Of a DNA stretch of 64,000 bases, positions 44,915 to 53,025 are shown one piece after another. Position 1 is the first letter of the stretch. Each line of letters begins with the position of its first letter. The notes under the pieces were generated by a model. That model saw only the letters and a list, made by a program, of their open reading frames with translations, did not search any database and was not told where the DNA came from. The position numbers and the translations under genes were made by a program. Origin of the DNA: CAZTQN01 sp964615765. GTDB taxonomy: Bacteria; Planctomycetota; Phycisphaerae; Phycisphaerales; UBA1924. The stretch is taken from the NCBI GenBank assembly GCA_964615765.1, contig CAZTQN010000015.1:1-64000 (forward strand), in the 5' to 3' direction.

Positions 44915-45333
44915 CACGGCTTCACCACGTCCGCCTCTTCGCCCTCGCCCCCCGGCTGACCGCCCGCGCCGAACGAGACCACGTCGAAGTCCGCGTTCTT
45001 CTGCGGCGGGACGCGGAGCACGAACATGTTGCCCCACGGGTCCTTCAACTGGTCCGCGTTGTCGACGTACGGGCCCTTCCCGCCCGCCTTGACGGCGAGC
45101 GCGTTCATATCCGGCGGGAGCGCGCCCCAATCCGCCGCGTACAGCTTGATCGCGCTCGCCAGCGCCGCCGCGTTGCTCGCCGCCGCGGCGGTCTTGCTCT
45201 GCCCCACGCGCCCCAGAAGGCGCGGCGCGATCAGCGTCGCGAGCACGCCGATGATGATGATGACGACGATGATCTCGACCAGCGTGAACCCGCCGCGCGC
45301 GGCTCGGATCCCGCCCCGGTGTGCATGACTCAT
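44914..45333 (-). CDS. gspG: Major pseudopilin GspG
   Basis: The 139-aa product has the prepilin signal ARGGFTLVEIIVVIIIIGVL with Gly at -1 and Glu at +5. The head includes LYAADWGALPPDMNAL and the family mark LKDPWGNMFVLRVP. GspG polymerises into the pseudopilus that pushes substrates through the secretin. The ATG overlaps the gspF stop by four bases; a longer in-frame reading upstream of it is antisense-like and rejected. Confidence 0.95.
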   Translation of the reverse strand: MSHAHRGGIRAARGGFTLVEIIVVIIIIGVLATLIAPRLLGRVGQSKTAAAASNAAALASAIKLYAADWGALPPDMNALAVKAGGKGPYVDNADQLKDPWGNMFVLRVPPQKNADFDVVSFGAGGQPGGEGEEADVVKP

Positions 45334-46649
45334 TGGATCGCCTCCTGCAGTTGCAGCAGCGGGAGCAGCACCGCCGCCATCACAAACCCGATCGTCGCCG
45401 CCGCGATCAGAAACAGCAGATTCGGCAGCACCGACGTGAACACCTTCAGGCTCGTCTCCACCCGCTCCTCGAACGCGCCCGCGGCTTGATTGATCACTTG
45501 CCCCAGCCGCCCCGACCGCTCGCCCAGCCCGATGACCTGCGTCAAAAGCGGCGGAAAATACCCCGACCGCTCCATCGGCTCGCCGATCGTCTTCCCGCCC
45601 GAGACCTGCTCGCACACCTGCTCGACGACCTGCTCCATCGCCTTGTTGCCGAGCGTCCCGCGCGTGATCCGCAGCGCCGTCAGCGCCGGCAGCCCCGCGT
45701 TGATGAGCGTCCCCAACGTCCGCGTGAACCGGGCCACCGCGATGTCGCGCAGGAGCGTCCCCAACACCGGCACGCGCAGCAGCCCGCGATCGATCGCCAG
45801 GCGCGACGCCGGCAGGCGATACGCCCGATCGACCAGCAGCACCGTCAGCGCGATCGCCCCGCCGATGAGCCACCACCAGTGCGCGAAGAGGTCCCCGACC
45901 CACATCACCATCCGCGTCGGCAGCGGCAGGCCCGACGCGCCCAGCCGCCCCGCCATCGATTCCAGGATCTTCGGGATGATGAACCCGACCAGCACGCCGA
46001 TCGCCCCGGCGATCAGCACGCCCAGGAACGCCGGGTACGCCATCCCGAACAGCACCTGGCGGCGCAGCTTCAGGTCGCGCTCCAGGAGCGTCGCCGTCTG
46101 CTCCAGCACCACGTCGAGCTTGCCCGACACTTCGCCGGCGCGGATGAGGTTGACGGTCAGTTCGCCGAACGGTCGCCCGACGGAGGCGGCGGCGTCCGCC
46201 AGCGCTTTGCCGTGCTCGACCTGGTGCACGATCTTCTCGATCGCGCGCCGCTGGCGCGGGGCCGAGCGCTGCTTGAGGATCGTCTTCAGCGCCGGCACCA
46301 GCGGGAGCCCGGCCTGCGTCGCCGTCGCCAGTTCGCGGATGAAGCGGGCCAGGTCCGGGCGGCTCATCGACCCGCCGCCGCCGGTGCGCCGTGGGCGCTC
46401 GGCCCGCGCGGCGTGCGCGTCGCTTGAACTCGCGGCCCCGCTCGACGAGTGCGTCGTGCCGTTGCTCCCGCCGCGCGACAGGCGCCGGGCCTGCCGCTCG
46501 CTCACGGGCTCGACGCGCGAGGGCGTGATCCCTTTAGCGCGGAGCAGTCTGAGCGCGGCGGCCCGATCGGGCGCGTCGATGACGGCGGCGGATTCCTGGC
46601 CCCCGCCCGCCGCGCCCGAACCGAGCGTGTGATAGACGAAGCTCGGCAT
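45330..46649 (-). CDS. gspF: Type II secretion inner-membrane platform GspF
   Basis: The 439-aa product has the PilC/GspF repeats: FIRELATATQAGLPLVPALK and VNLIRAGEVSGKLDVVLEQT in the first half, FTRTLGTLINAGLPALTALR and GLGERSGRLGQVINQAA in the second. Three membrane helices are visible, including IAGAIGVLVGFIIPKILESM and LLFLIAAATIGFVMAAVLLP. An unusual Ser/Arg-rich linker of about 40 residues (residues 55-95) sits before the first domain. GspF couples the GspE motor to pseudopilus assembly. Confidence 0.95.
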   Translation of the reverse strand: MPSFVYHTLGSGAAGGGQESAAVIDAPDRAAALRLLRAKGITPSRVEPVSERQARRLSRGGSNGTTHSSSGAASSSDAHAARAERPRRTGGGGSMSRPDLARFIRELATATQAGLPLVPALKTILKQRSAPRQRRAIEKIVHQVEHGKALADAAASVGRPFGELTVNLIRAGEVSGKLDVVLEQTATLLERDLKLRRQVLFGMAYPAFLGVLIAGAIGVLVGFIIPKILESMAGRLGASGLPLPTRMVMWVGDLFAHWWWLIGGAIALTVLLVDRAYRLPASRLAIDRGLLRVPVLGTLLRDIAVARFTRTLGTLINAGLPALTALRITRGTLGNKAMEQVVEQVCEQVSGGKTIGEPMERSGYFPPLLTQVIGLGERSGRLGQVINQAAGAFEERVETSLKVFTSVLPNLLFLIAAATIGFVMAAVLLPLLQLQEAIQ

Positions 46650-46656
46650 CGCGCGG

Positions 46657-48309
46657 TTACGCCCGGGGTGCGGGCGCCTCCTCCGTGTCCTGCGTGGCGC
46701 GGAGCACCTCGTCGATGGTCGTCTCCCCGCGGGCCGCCTTCAGCAGGCCGTCCTCGCGCATCGTCGCGTGCTGCGGCCCGGCCGCCGCCAGCACCGCGCG
46801 GGCCTCGGTCCGCGCTTCGGTGATGGTCGTGCGCACGGCGCTGTTGACCATCAGCACCTCGAAGAACCCCAGCCGCCCCTTAAAGCCGGAGTTGTCGCAC
46901 TTGTCGCACCCGCGGGCCGCGTAGCCCATCCCGCCGGGGAACATGCCCGCCTCGCGGGCCGAGAGCCGGTGCCGGACTGTCTCGTCCACCGGCGCGGGCG
47001 CCCGGCAGTGCCGGCACAGCCGCCGCCCCAGGCGCTGGGCCAGCACGCCCTCGAGCACGCTGGCGACCAGGAACGGCTCGACGTCCATGTCCAGCAGGCG
47101 CCCGATCGCGCCCGCGGCGTCGTTGGTGTGCAGCGTCGAGAAGATCAGGTGCCCCGTGAGGGCCGCGCGGATGGCGATGTCCGCCGTCTCGTTGTCGCGG
47201 ATCTCGCCGACCATGATCACGTCCGGGTCCTGACGCAGGATGGCGCGCAGCCCGTTGGCGAAGCTCAGCCCGCGGTCCGGGTTGACGGGGATCTGGTTGA
47301 CGCCGGCCAGTTCGTACTCGACGGGGTCTTCGACGGTGATGATCTTCCACGCCGGGTCGTACAGGCGCGTCAGCATCGCGTACAGCGTGGTCGTCTTGCC
47401 CGAGCCCGTCGGGCCCGTGACCAGCGCCATGCCGTGCGGCAGGTCGATCAGTTTCTGGATGTTCCGCCGGTCCGGGTCGCGGAAGCCAAGCGTCTCGAGG
47501 TCGAGCGTCATGGCTTCCTTGTCCAGGATGCGCATGACCACGCTCTCGCCGTAGATCGTCGGCACCGTCGAGACGCGGATGTCCACCTTCCGCCCCTCGA
47601 ACCGGAGCGTGATGTGCCCGTCCTGCGGCACGTACCGCTCGGCGATGTTCATCCCCGCCATGATCTTGATGCGGCTGGTGATGGCCGGCTGCAGGTTCTT
47701 GGGCGGGCTGTTGCGCGTGCGCAGAAGCCCGTCGATCCGGTACTTCACGCTCAGGCTCTTCTCGAACGGCTCGATGTGAACGTCGCTGGCCCGCTCCTTC
47801 ACCGCTTCGAGAATGATCAGGTTGACCAGGTTGATCAGCGTCGGCTGCTCGGCCATCCGCTGCAGGTCGTCGGCCTGCACGGCCTGCAGGTTCGCCGTCA
47901 GATCGTCGTCGCCGCCCTCCGCGACGCCCAGGCGCTGGGCCATCTGGGCCGCGGTCGCGCCGAAGGCCTCGCGGATCAGCCCGTCGAACAGATCGCCCGC
48001 GATCCCCAGACGCCGCACCGGCAGCCCGGCGAGGATCGAGACCTCGTCGGCGGCGGCGTAGTCGTCAACATCCTTGAGGACGACGACCAGGTCGCCGGCG
48101 TCGATGGCGATGGGCACGGCGCGCAGGCGGACGGCGTCGTCGGCGGTGATCTTCGCCGCCGCCGCCGCGTCCACCGCCGGCATCTCGGTCAAGATCGCGC
48201 CTTCGGGCGCGCGGGCCGCGTCGATCGCCGGCGCGGCCGGCGCGCCGCCCGCCGCCGTTGCCAGCGGCGTGCCGTTGTCCCTCGATGGTGAAGCCGGGAT
48301 CGTTGCCAC
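46657..48309 (-). CDS. gspE: Type II secretion assembly ATPase GspE
   Basis: The 550-aa ATPase powers pseudopilus assembly. An N-terminal domain (LPVRRLGIAGDLFDGLIREA) precedes the core: ERASDVHIEPFEKSLSVKYR, Walker A GPTGSGKTTTLYA, TVEDPVEY, AILRQDPDVIMVGEIRD (Walker B), and the histidine box GHLIFSTLHTNDA. A zinc knuckle CRHC...CDKC follows, typical of GspE. An Ala-rich N-terminal lead of about 30 residues is extra. It starts eight bases after the stop of the upstream LTxxQ-like gene. Confidence 0.96.
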   Translation of the reverse strand: MATIPASPSRDNGTPLATAAGGAPAAPAIDAARAPEGAILTEMPAVDAAAAAKITADDAVRLRAVPIAIDAGDLVVVLKDVDDYAAADEVSILAGLPVRRLGIAGDLFDGLIREAFGATAAQMAQRLGVAEGGDDDLTANLQAVQADDLQRMAEQPTLINLVNLIILEAVKERASDVHIEPFEKSLSVKYRIDGLLRTRNSPPKNLQPAITSRIKIMAGMNIAERYVPQDGHITLRFEGRKVDIRVSTVPTIYGESVVMRILDKEAMTLDLETLGFRDPDRRNIQKLIDLPHGMALVTGPTGSGKTTTLYAMLTRLYDPAWKIITVEDPVEYELAGVNQIPVNPDRGLSFANGLRAILRQDPDVIMVGEIRDNETADIAIRAALTGHLIFSTLHTNDAAGAIGRLLDMDVEPFLVASVLEGVLAQRLGRRLCRHCRAPAPVDETVRHRLSAREAGMFPGGMGYAARGCDKCDNSGFKGRLGFFEVLMVNSAVRTTITEARTEARAVLAAAGPQHATMREDGLLKAARGETTIDEVLRATQDTEEAPAPRA

Positions 48310-48317
48310 GCAACTCC

Positions 48318-49574
48318 TTATCGGTTGCCGCGACGCGGCATCCCGAAACGCATGCCCCCGAACGCGTCGTCACGCTCCGGCAGACGCTCGATCTGCTCCT
48401 CGGTCAACGCCGCCTTGAGCTTCTCCAGGGTCTCCCGGTCCAGCTTCCGCCGGGCGGCGCGGGCCTTGGCGAGCGGGGTCTGCTCCGGCCCGTCCCCGCT
48501 CTGCATCATGCGGCCCCAGTTCTGCATCATCTCGTCGCCGCCGCCGTCGGCTTCCGCCTTGGCCTGCTCCGCCGCCCACGCCTGGTTGGCCGACTCGACT
48601 TCGCGGAGATACGCCTCGCGGATGGCGGTGATGGTGGACTTCTGCTCCGGGGTGATGTCGTCGAACTTCTCGGCGGCGGCGGCGGCCTTGACCAGGTGCG
48701 GCTCGCCGTAGATCTGCGGGAACTTGGCCTTGCGGACGCTGTCCTCGAAGGCGTCGCGCTTGTCTTCGGGCAACGCGCCCTGCAGCACCGACGCGAAGCG
48801 GTCGTTGATGTCGCGCACCGGGATGCCGACCCGGCGCATCTCGCCCATGGTCTTCTGCATCCCCTCGATGTCGAAGTTCATCATCCCCCCGCCGGGACGC
48901 ATCGAGCTGTTGAGCTTCTCGCCCAGGTCGCGCCGCACTTTATCGCGGGATTCCAGGGCCGAGTCGAGCTCGCTGGCGTACCGCTCGAGCGACTGCTGCA
49001 CCGGCTCGGGCACCTGCTCGAGCTTGAGCCCGTTGACCAGCCGCACCAGGTCCATCGACTCGCCGGAGAGCATGCCGTTGGGCAGGCTCTGGCGCCGGCG
49101 GTGGGCCCGCTCGACCTGGGGCCAGACGGCCTGCTGCTGCTCGGTCATGAGCGAGCGGAGGTCGTTCATCAACTGGGTGTCGAGCTCGGCGGTGCGCTTG
49201 CCGTACTTCTCGAACAGCTTGGGCATCTCGCGCTGCCAGATGCCGGGGTCCTGCGAGTCGGCGAACTCATCGCGGACCTTCTTCATGTCGTCGTCGCGCG
49301 TCTTGGAGGCGGCATTGAAGTCGGCCTCGTACGCCTGGAACAGGGCCATGGCGGCGGTCTTCTGCTGCTCGTCGAACTTCAGGATCGCCGCGTATTCCTC
49401 GATGGAGGACGCGTCGAGCTGTTCCTTGGCGCCCATGGCCCCGCCGATGGTCATGGCCATGCGGCCTTGGCCGAGCGCGGGGGTGGAGACCGCCAGCCCG
49501 CCGAGCATCGACGCGGCCGCGACCGCGCACAGACCCAGACGACCGATCCGAGACTTCGTCACCAGCCGAGCCAT
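48318..49574 (-). CDS. Exported LTxxQ-like helical protein, operon partner of gspE
   Basis: The 418-aa product has a signal peptide (LCAVAAASMLGGLAVSTPAL, cut near GQ). The remainder is almost all helical, rich in Glu, Gln, Arg and Met. It contains repeated sequences of the LTxxQ type (LMTEQQQAVWPQVERA; ALTEEQIERLPERDDAFGG), reminiscent of CpxP/Spy periplasmic chaperones. It aligns over its length with the gene upstream, for example GMLSGESMDLVRLVNGL and GVMSGERVDLVDVVSDL. AGGAGGAG precedes the ATG. Only eight bases separate it from gspE, so a secretion-related role is inferred. Confidence 0.7.
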   Translation of the reverse strand: MARLVTKSRIGRLGLCAVAAASMLGGLAVSTPALGQGRMAMTIGGAMGAKEQLDASSIEEYAAILKFDEQQKTAAMALFQAYEADFNAASKTRDDDMKKVRDEFADSQDPGIWQREMPKLFEKYGKRTAELDTQLMNDLRSLMTEQQQAVWPQVERAHRRRQSLPNGMLSGESMDLVRLVNGLKLEQVPEPVQQSLERYASELDSALESRDKVRRDLGEKLNSSMRPGGGMMNFDIEGMQKTMGEMRRVGIPVRDINDRFASVLQGALPEDKRDAFEDSVRKAKFPQIYGEPHLVKAAAAAEKFDDITPEQKSTITAIREAYLREVESANQAWAAEQAKAEADGGGDEMMQNWGRMMQSGDGPEQTPLAKARAARRKLDRETLEKLKAALTEEQIERLPERDDAFGGMRFGMPRRGNR

Positions 49575-49727
49575 TGCCGCTCCTCCTGCTTGCCGCCGCG
49601 GCCGTGTCAACCGGCCGGGGCGAGATGGTAACACCGCCCGGAAAGGGCGGGGACGGATCGCACAGACGCGCGGGCGGCGGGAAGCCGTCGCGCGGCAGGC
49701 ACGCCCGGGCTGATACCGCCCGGTCGG

Positions 49728-51164
49728 TCAGGAGTTCGGATTTCCGGCCGGCGCGTTTTCACGGGGCCGGCGCTCGCGGCGCGGCTGCTGTTCGCCCTCG
49801 CCCCGGCCCTCGCCCCGACCCTCGCCGCGCCCCTCGCCCCGGCCGCCCCAGCGGGCTTCTCGCTCCGGCAGGCGGGCCTTCTGGTCGGCGGTCAGCACGG
49901 CGTCGATCTTGGCGATGGTGGCCTGGTCGAGATCGTCGCGCTGGCGGCGGGCGTCGCGCATCTCGTCGGTCATGAACGAGCGCATCGCCGCGTTCAGGGC
50001 ACCGAACCCCCCCGCGCCCCCGCCCGCGTCGCGCATCGCCTGCACGGGGCTCCACGACTGCTCGCGCTCGGACATCATCTTTTCCAGGCGGGTGTTGATG
50101 CCGCCGAGCTGCTGGGTGTACGAGGACTTGATGGATTCGACGGCCGACTTCTGTTCCGGGGAGAGGTCCTCGAACTTCTCGACGGCGCCGATGGCGCGCG
50201 AGGCGTATGTCGGGCGGTACACGGCGGGGAAGGAGCGGCGCTGGACCGTCTGGTCGAACTCGGGGCGCGCGGCTTCTGGGAGAAGGGCCGCGATCTGCCG
50301 GGCGTAGCGCTGGTTGACGTCGCGCACCTTGATCGCCGAAGCGCGGGCGTCGTTCAACAGCTTGTCCATCGCGTCAAAGTCCTGGGCGGCCAGGAGTTGG
50401 CGGAAGCGGTCGGCGACTTCGTCCTGGACGCGCTGGCGGTCGATCAGTTGGCGGTCCAGGTCGTCCTGGTACTGGTCGAGCACGGGCTGGACCTGGGCCT
50501 TGGCAGCGGCGTCGAGGTTGAGGTCGGAGACGACGTCGACCAGGTCGACGCGCTCGCCGGACATCACGCCGCGTTGCACGCCCTGCTCGCGCCGGCGGGT
50601 CATCTCGACCTTCGGCCAGACGGCGGCCTGCTCGGGGGTGAGGACGGCCTTGACGTCGGCGAAGAAGGTGCTCTCGAGTTCGGCCCGCTTGGCGCGGACG
50701 CCGGCGAGCTGGTCGGCCATTTCCGTGAAGCCCTCGGGGCTCGGGTTGTCGCGGAGGCGCTCGCGGAGCGTGCGCATCTGCTCGCGGAACTTCTCGGCCT
50801 CGGTGCGATAGGTGTCTTCGAAGGCGGTGTGCAGAGCGTCGACGGCGGTGCGCTGCTCGGCGGAGAGATTGAGAGCGGCGGCGTAGCGGTCGACGTCCTG
50901 GCTGGTGATGGACGGGCCGCCGAACCCGCGGCCGCCCATGCCGCCGCCCATCCCGCCCATGCCGCCGAGGAGGCCCATGAACTCGCCGCCAAAGCCGCCG
51001 CCGCCACGGTCGCCCCGGTCGCCACGGTCTTGACGGTCTTGACGGTCACGGCGTGGACGTTCGGAGCCGGGCTGCTCGGTGGGCTGAGCCGCGGCGGGCA
51101 GGGCGACGCCGAGCGTGCAGGCGGACAGGAGAACGGCGAGCAGTCGGCGGGCAGGAACGGGCAT
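49728..51164 (-). CDS. Exported LTxxQ-like helical protein, paralog
   Basis: The 478-aa product begins MPVPARRLLAVLLSACTLGV with cleavage after PAAAQ. Low-complexity blocks follow (RQDRQDRGDRGDRGG, GGMGGMGGGMGGRG), then a helical body with LNLSAEQRTAVDALHTAF, LTPEQAAVWPKVEMTRRRE and LTADQKARLPEREARWGG. The tail repeats RGEG four times. It is paralogous to the next gene in the operon. Spy/CpxP-like chaperone activity toward exported clients is possible but unproven. It starts 76 bp after carA, on the same strand. Confidence 0.7.
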   Translation of the reverse strand: MPVPARRLLAVLLSACTLGVALPAAAQPTEQPGSERPRRDRQDRQDRGDRGDRGGGGFGGEFMGLLGGMGGMGGGMGGRGFGGPSITSQDVDRYAAALNLSAEQRTAVDALHTAFEDTYRTEAEKFREQMRTLRERLRDNPSPEGFTEMADQLAGVRAKRAELESTFFADVKAVLTPEQAAVWPKVEMTRRREQGVQRGVMSGERVDLVDVVSDLNLDAAAKAQVQPVLDQYQDDLDRQLIDRQRVQDEVADRFRQLLAAQDFDAMDKLLNDARASAIKVRDVNQRYARQIAALLPEAARPEFDQTVQRRSFPAVYRPTYASRAIGAVEKFEDLSPEQKSAVESIKSSYTQQLGGINTRLEKMMSEREQSWSPVQAMRDAGGGAGGFGALNAAMRSFMTDEMRDARRQRDDLDQATIAKIDAVLTADQKARLPEREARWGGRGEGRGEGRGEGRGEGEQQPRRERRPRENAPAGNPNS

Positions 51165-51240
51165 GGGTGTCTCCGGTGCGGGCGGTGAGGCACGCGCACG
51201 GACCAACGCCCGTGACCCCGCCCCGATTGCCTTTACGCTG

Positions 51241-52542
51241 TCAGTTCGTTACCTGTTCGGGTACCCGAGAAGAAAATTGGGTCCGGACAGCCTGGGTTCC
51301 GGTCGTGGTTTCCCCCTTCATCATGGTGATGAAGGCGTCGAACAGGTAGGAGGCGTCGTGGGGACCGGGGGAGGCTTCGGGGTGGTGCTGGACGGCGAAG
51401 ATGGGCCGGTCCTCCATGGCGAAGCCGGCGAGGGTCTGGTCGTTGAGGTGGATGTGGGTTGGGGCGCCGCCCACTGATTTGAGGGAGGCAGGGTCGACCG
51501 CGAAGCCGTGATTCTGGCTGGTGATCTCGACGCGGCCGGTGAGGAGGTTGAGCACGGGGTGATTGAGCCCGCGGTGGCCGAAGGGGAGCTTGTAGGTCTT
51601 GGCGCCGAGGGCGAGGGAGAGGAGTTGGTGTCCGAGGCAGATGCCGAAGGTTGGGACGGGACGAGCGCCGGGGGTTGAGGGGTTCAGGAGTTCGCGGAGG
51701 GAGGCGATGGTGCGCTCGACGGCGGCGGGGTCGCCGGGGCCGTTGGAGATGAACAAGCCGTCTGCCTGATTGTTGAGGAAGCGGTCGCGGACGAGGTTGG
51801 CGGGGAGGTCGTGGGGGACGACCTCGACCTGGCAGCCGCGGTCGGCGAGATTGCGGAGGATGTTGCGTTTGACGCCGCAGTCGATGGCGAGGACGCGGAG
51901 AGGAGAGGGCCGAGGGCCGGGGGCCGCGGGCCGAGGGGATGGCGGTTGGGCGCTGGCGGCGGTCTGAACCGTTGGGGACCACTCGCCGAGGGTTTCGTGC
52001 CAGCGGGAGGGGTTGGTGCAGCCGACGTTGGGGACGAGGTTTTGGCCCGACATGTCGGGGGCGAGTTGAGCGGCGCGGACGAGGTCGTGATCGGAGAGTT
52101 GGGCGGCGGGGATGTCGGTGATGACGCCGCGCATGACGCCGCGAACGCGGAGGCGGCGGGTGAGGGCGCGGGTGTCGATGCCGGTGATGCCGAGGACGTT
52201 GTACTGGGCGAGGTAGGAGGGGAGGTCGGCGGTGGCGCGGAAGCTGGAGTGGATGCGGGAGAGTTCGCGGACGGCGAAGCCGGAGACCTGGACCTTGGTG
52301 GACTCGGGGTCGTCGAGGTTGATGCCGGTGTTGCCGATCTGCGGGGCGGTCATGACAAGGATCTGCCCGAAGTAGGACGGGTCGGTGAGGGCCTCCTGGT
52401 AGCCGGACATGGCGGTGTTGAAGACGACCTCGGCGGTCTGGGCGATGCCGCGGTTGACGGCGCCGAAGGCCTGGCCGTGGAAAATCGAGCCGTCCTCGAG
52501 AGCGAGGCGGGCGGGACGTGTCACGTCGGCGGGTTTTGTCAT
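51241..52542 (-). CDS. carA: Carbamoyl-phosphate synthase small subunit
   Basis: The 433-aa glutamine amidotransferase subunit supplies ammonia to CarB for arginine and pyrimidine synthesis. The N-terminal domain is ALEDGSIFHGQAFGA...VVFNTAMSGYQEALTDPSY. The C-terminal domain has the nucleophile Cys in GICLGHQLLSLALG, FGHRGLNHPV, SQNHGFAVD and the catalytic His-Glu in VQHHPEASPGP. The linker before VLAIDCGVKRNILR is lengthened by a Pro-rich segment (SAQPPSPRPAAPGPRPSPL) encoded by a dispersed repeat. The ATG at 52542 is used; a GTG six codons earlier also opens. Confidence 0.95.
   Translation of the reverse strand: MTKPADVTRPARLALEDGSIFHGQAFGAVNRGIAQTAEVVFNTAMSGYQEALTDPSYFGQILVMTAPQIGNTGINLDDPESTKVQVSGFAVRELSRIHSSFRATADLPSYLAQYNVLGITGIDTRALTRRLRVRGVMRGVITDIPAAQLSDHDLVRAAQLAPDMSGQNLVPNVGCTNPSRWHETLGEWSPTVQTAASAQPPSPRPAAPGPRPSPLRVLAIDCGVKRNILRNLADRGCQVEVVPHDLPANLVRDRFLNNQADGLFISNGPGDPAAVERTIASLRELLNPSTPGARPVPTFGICLGHQLLSLALGAKTYKLPFGHRGLNHPVLNLLTGRVEITSQNHGFAVDPASLKSVGGAPTHIHLNDQTLAGFAMEDRPIFAVQHHPEASPGPHDASYLFDAFITMMKGETTTGTQAVRTQFSSRVPEQVTN
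51901..51938. repeat. GGGCCGAGGG-type repeat inside carA
   Basis: A G-rich tract of GGGCCGAGGGCCGGGGG units lies in the carA linker. Related copies lie in the gspH leader (44881-44908) and after yicC (59517-59548). Confidence 0.75.
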
Positions 52543-52605
52543 GCTGGGCGGAGTGTACACTGCTCGCGGGCGGACGAGGGCGGATCAAGAAGGCAGGGCG
52601 CGGCG

Positions 52606-53025
52606 GTGCTGGTGTTCCGAACGACCATCCATGGGCACGCCGTCGAGCTGCGGCGGGGGGACCTTGGGGGGGAGACGGTGCGGGTGAACGGGCGGACGGT
52701 GAGCCGGTCGCCGATGGCGGGGCTGGGCATCGGTCGGGAGCACGAGTTCGATGTGACGGACGACCAGGGGCGGGCGCGGCACGTGCTGGTGATGGCGGAG
52801 TCGGCGCCGGGTGTGCGTGGGTCGCTGGGGCTGAAGCTGCGGATGCGGGTGCAGGTGGACGGCGTGGACCGGGCGCTCATCGATGGGCAGACGCTCAACG
52901 AGAAGACGCTGGGGTGCTGTCGCAACTGCGGATTTTCGCTGGAAGGGCTCACGGCGGAGAACGGGGAGATTCGCTGTCCGGAGTGCGGGCGGCACACGCC
53001 CGTGGGAGAGGCGGCGCGGACGTGA
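52606..53025 (+). CDS. Zinc-ribbon protein coupled to priA
   Basis: The product is 139 aa if started at GTG 52606 (GTG 52612 is also possible). The body is a beta-rich domain (VFRTTIHGHAVELRRGDLGG, GREHEFDVTDDQGRARHVLV) ending in a ribbon CRNCGFSLEG...CPECGR of the kind common in planctomycetes. No named family is recognised. Its TGA overlaps the priA GTG (GTGA), so the two are translationally coupled. It diverges from carA with 63 bp between starts. Confidence 0.65.
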   Translation: MLVFRTTIHGHAVELRRGDLGGETVRVNGRTVSRSPMAGLGIGREHEFDVTDDQGRARHVLVMAESAPGVRGSLGLKLRMRVQVDGVDRALIDGQTLNEKTLGCCRNCGFSLEGLTAENGEIRCPECGRHTPVGEAART

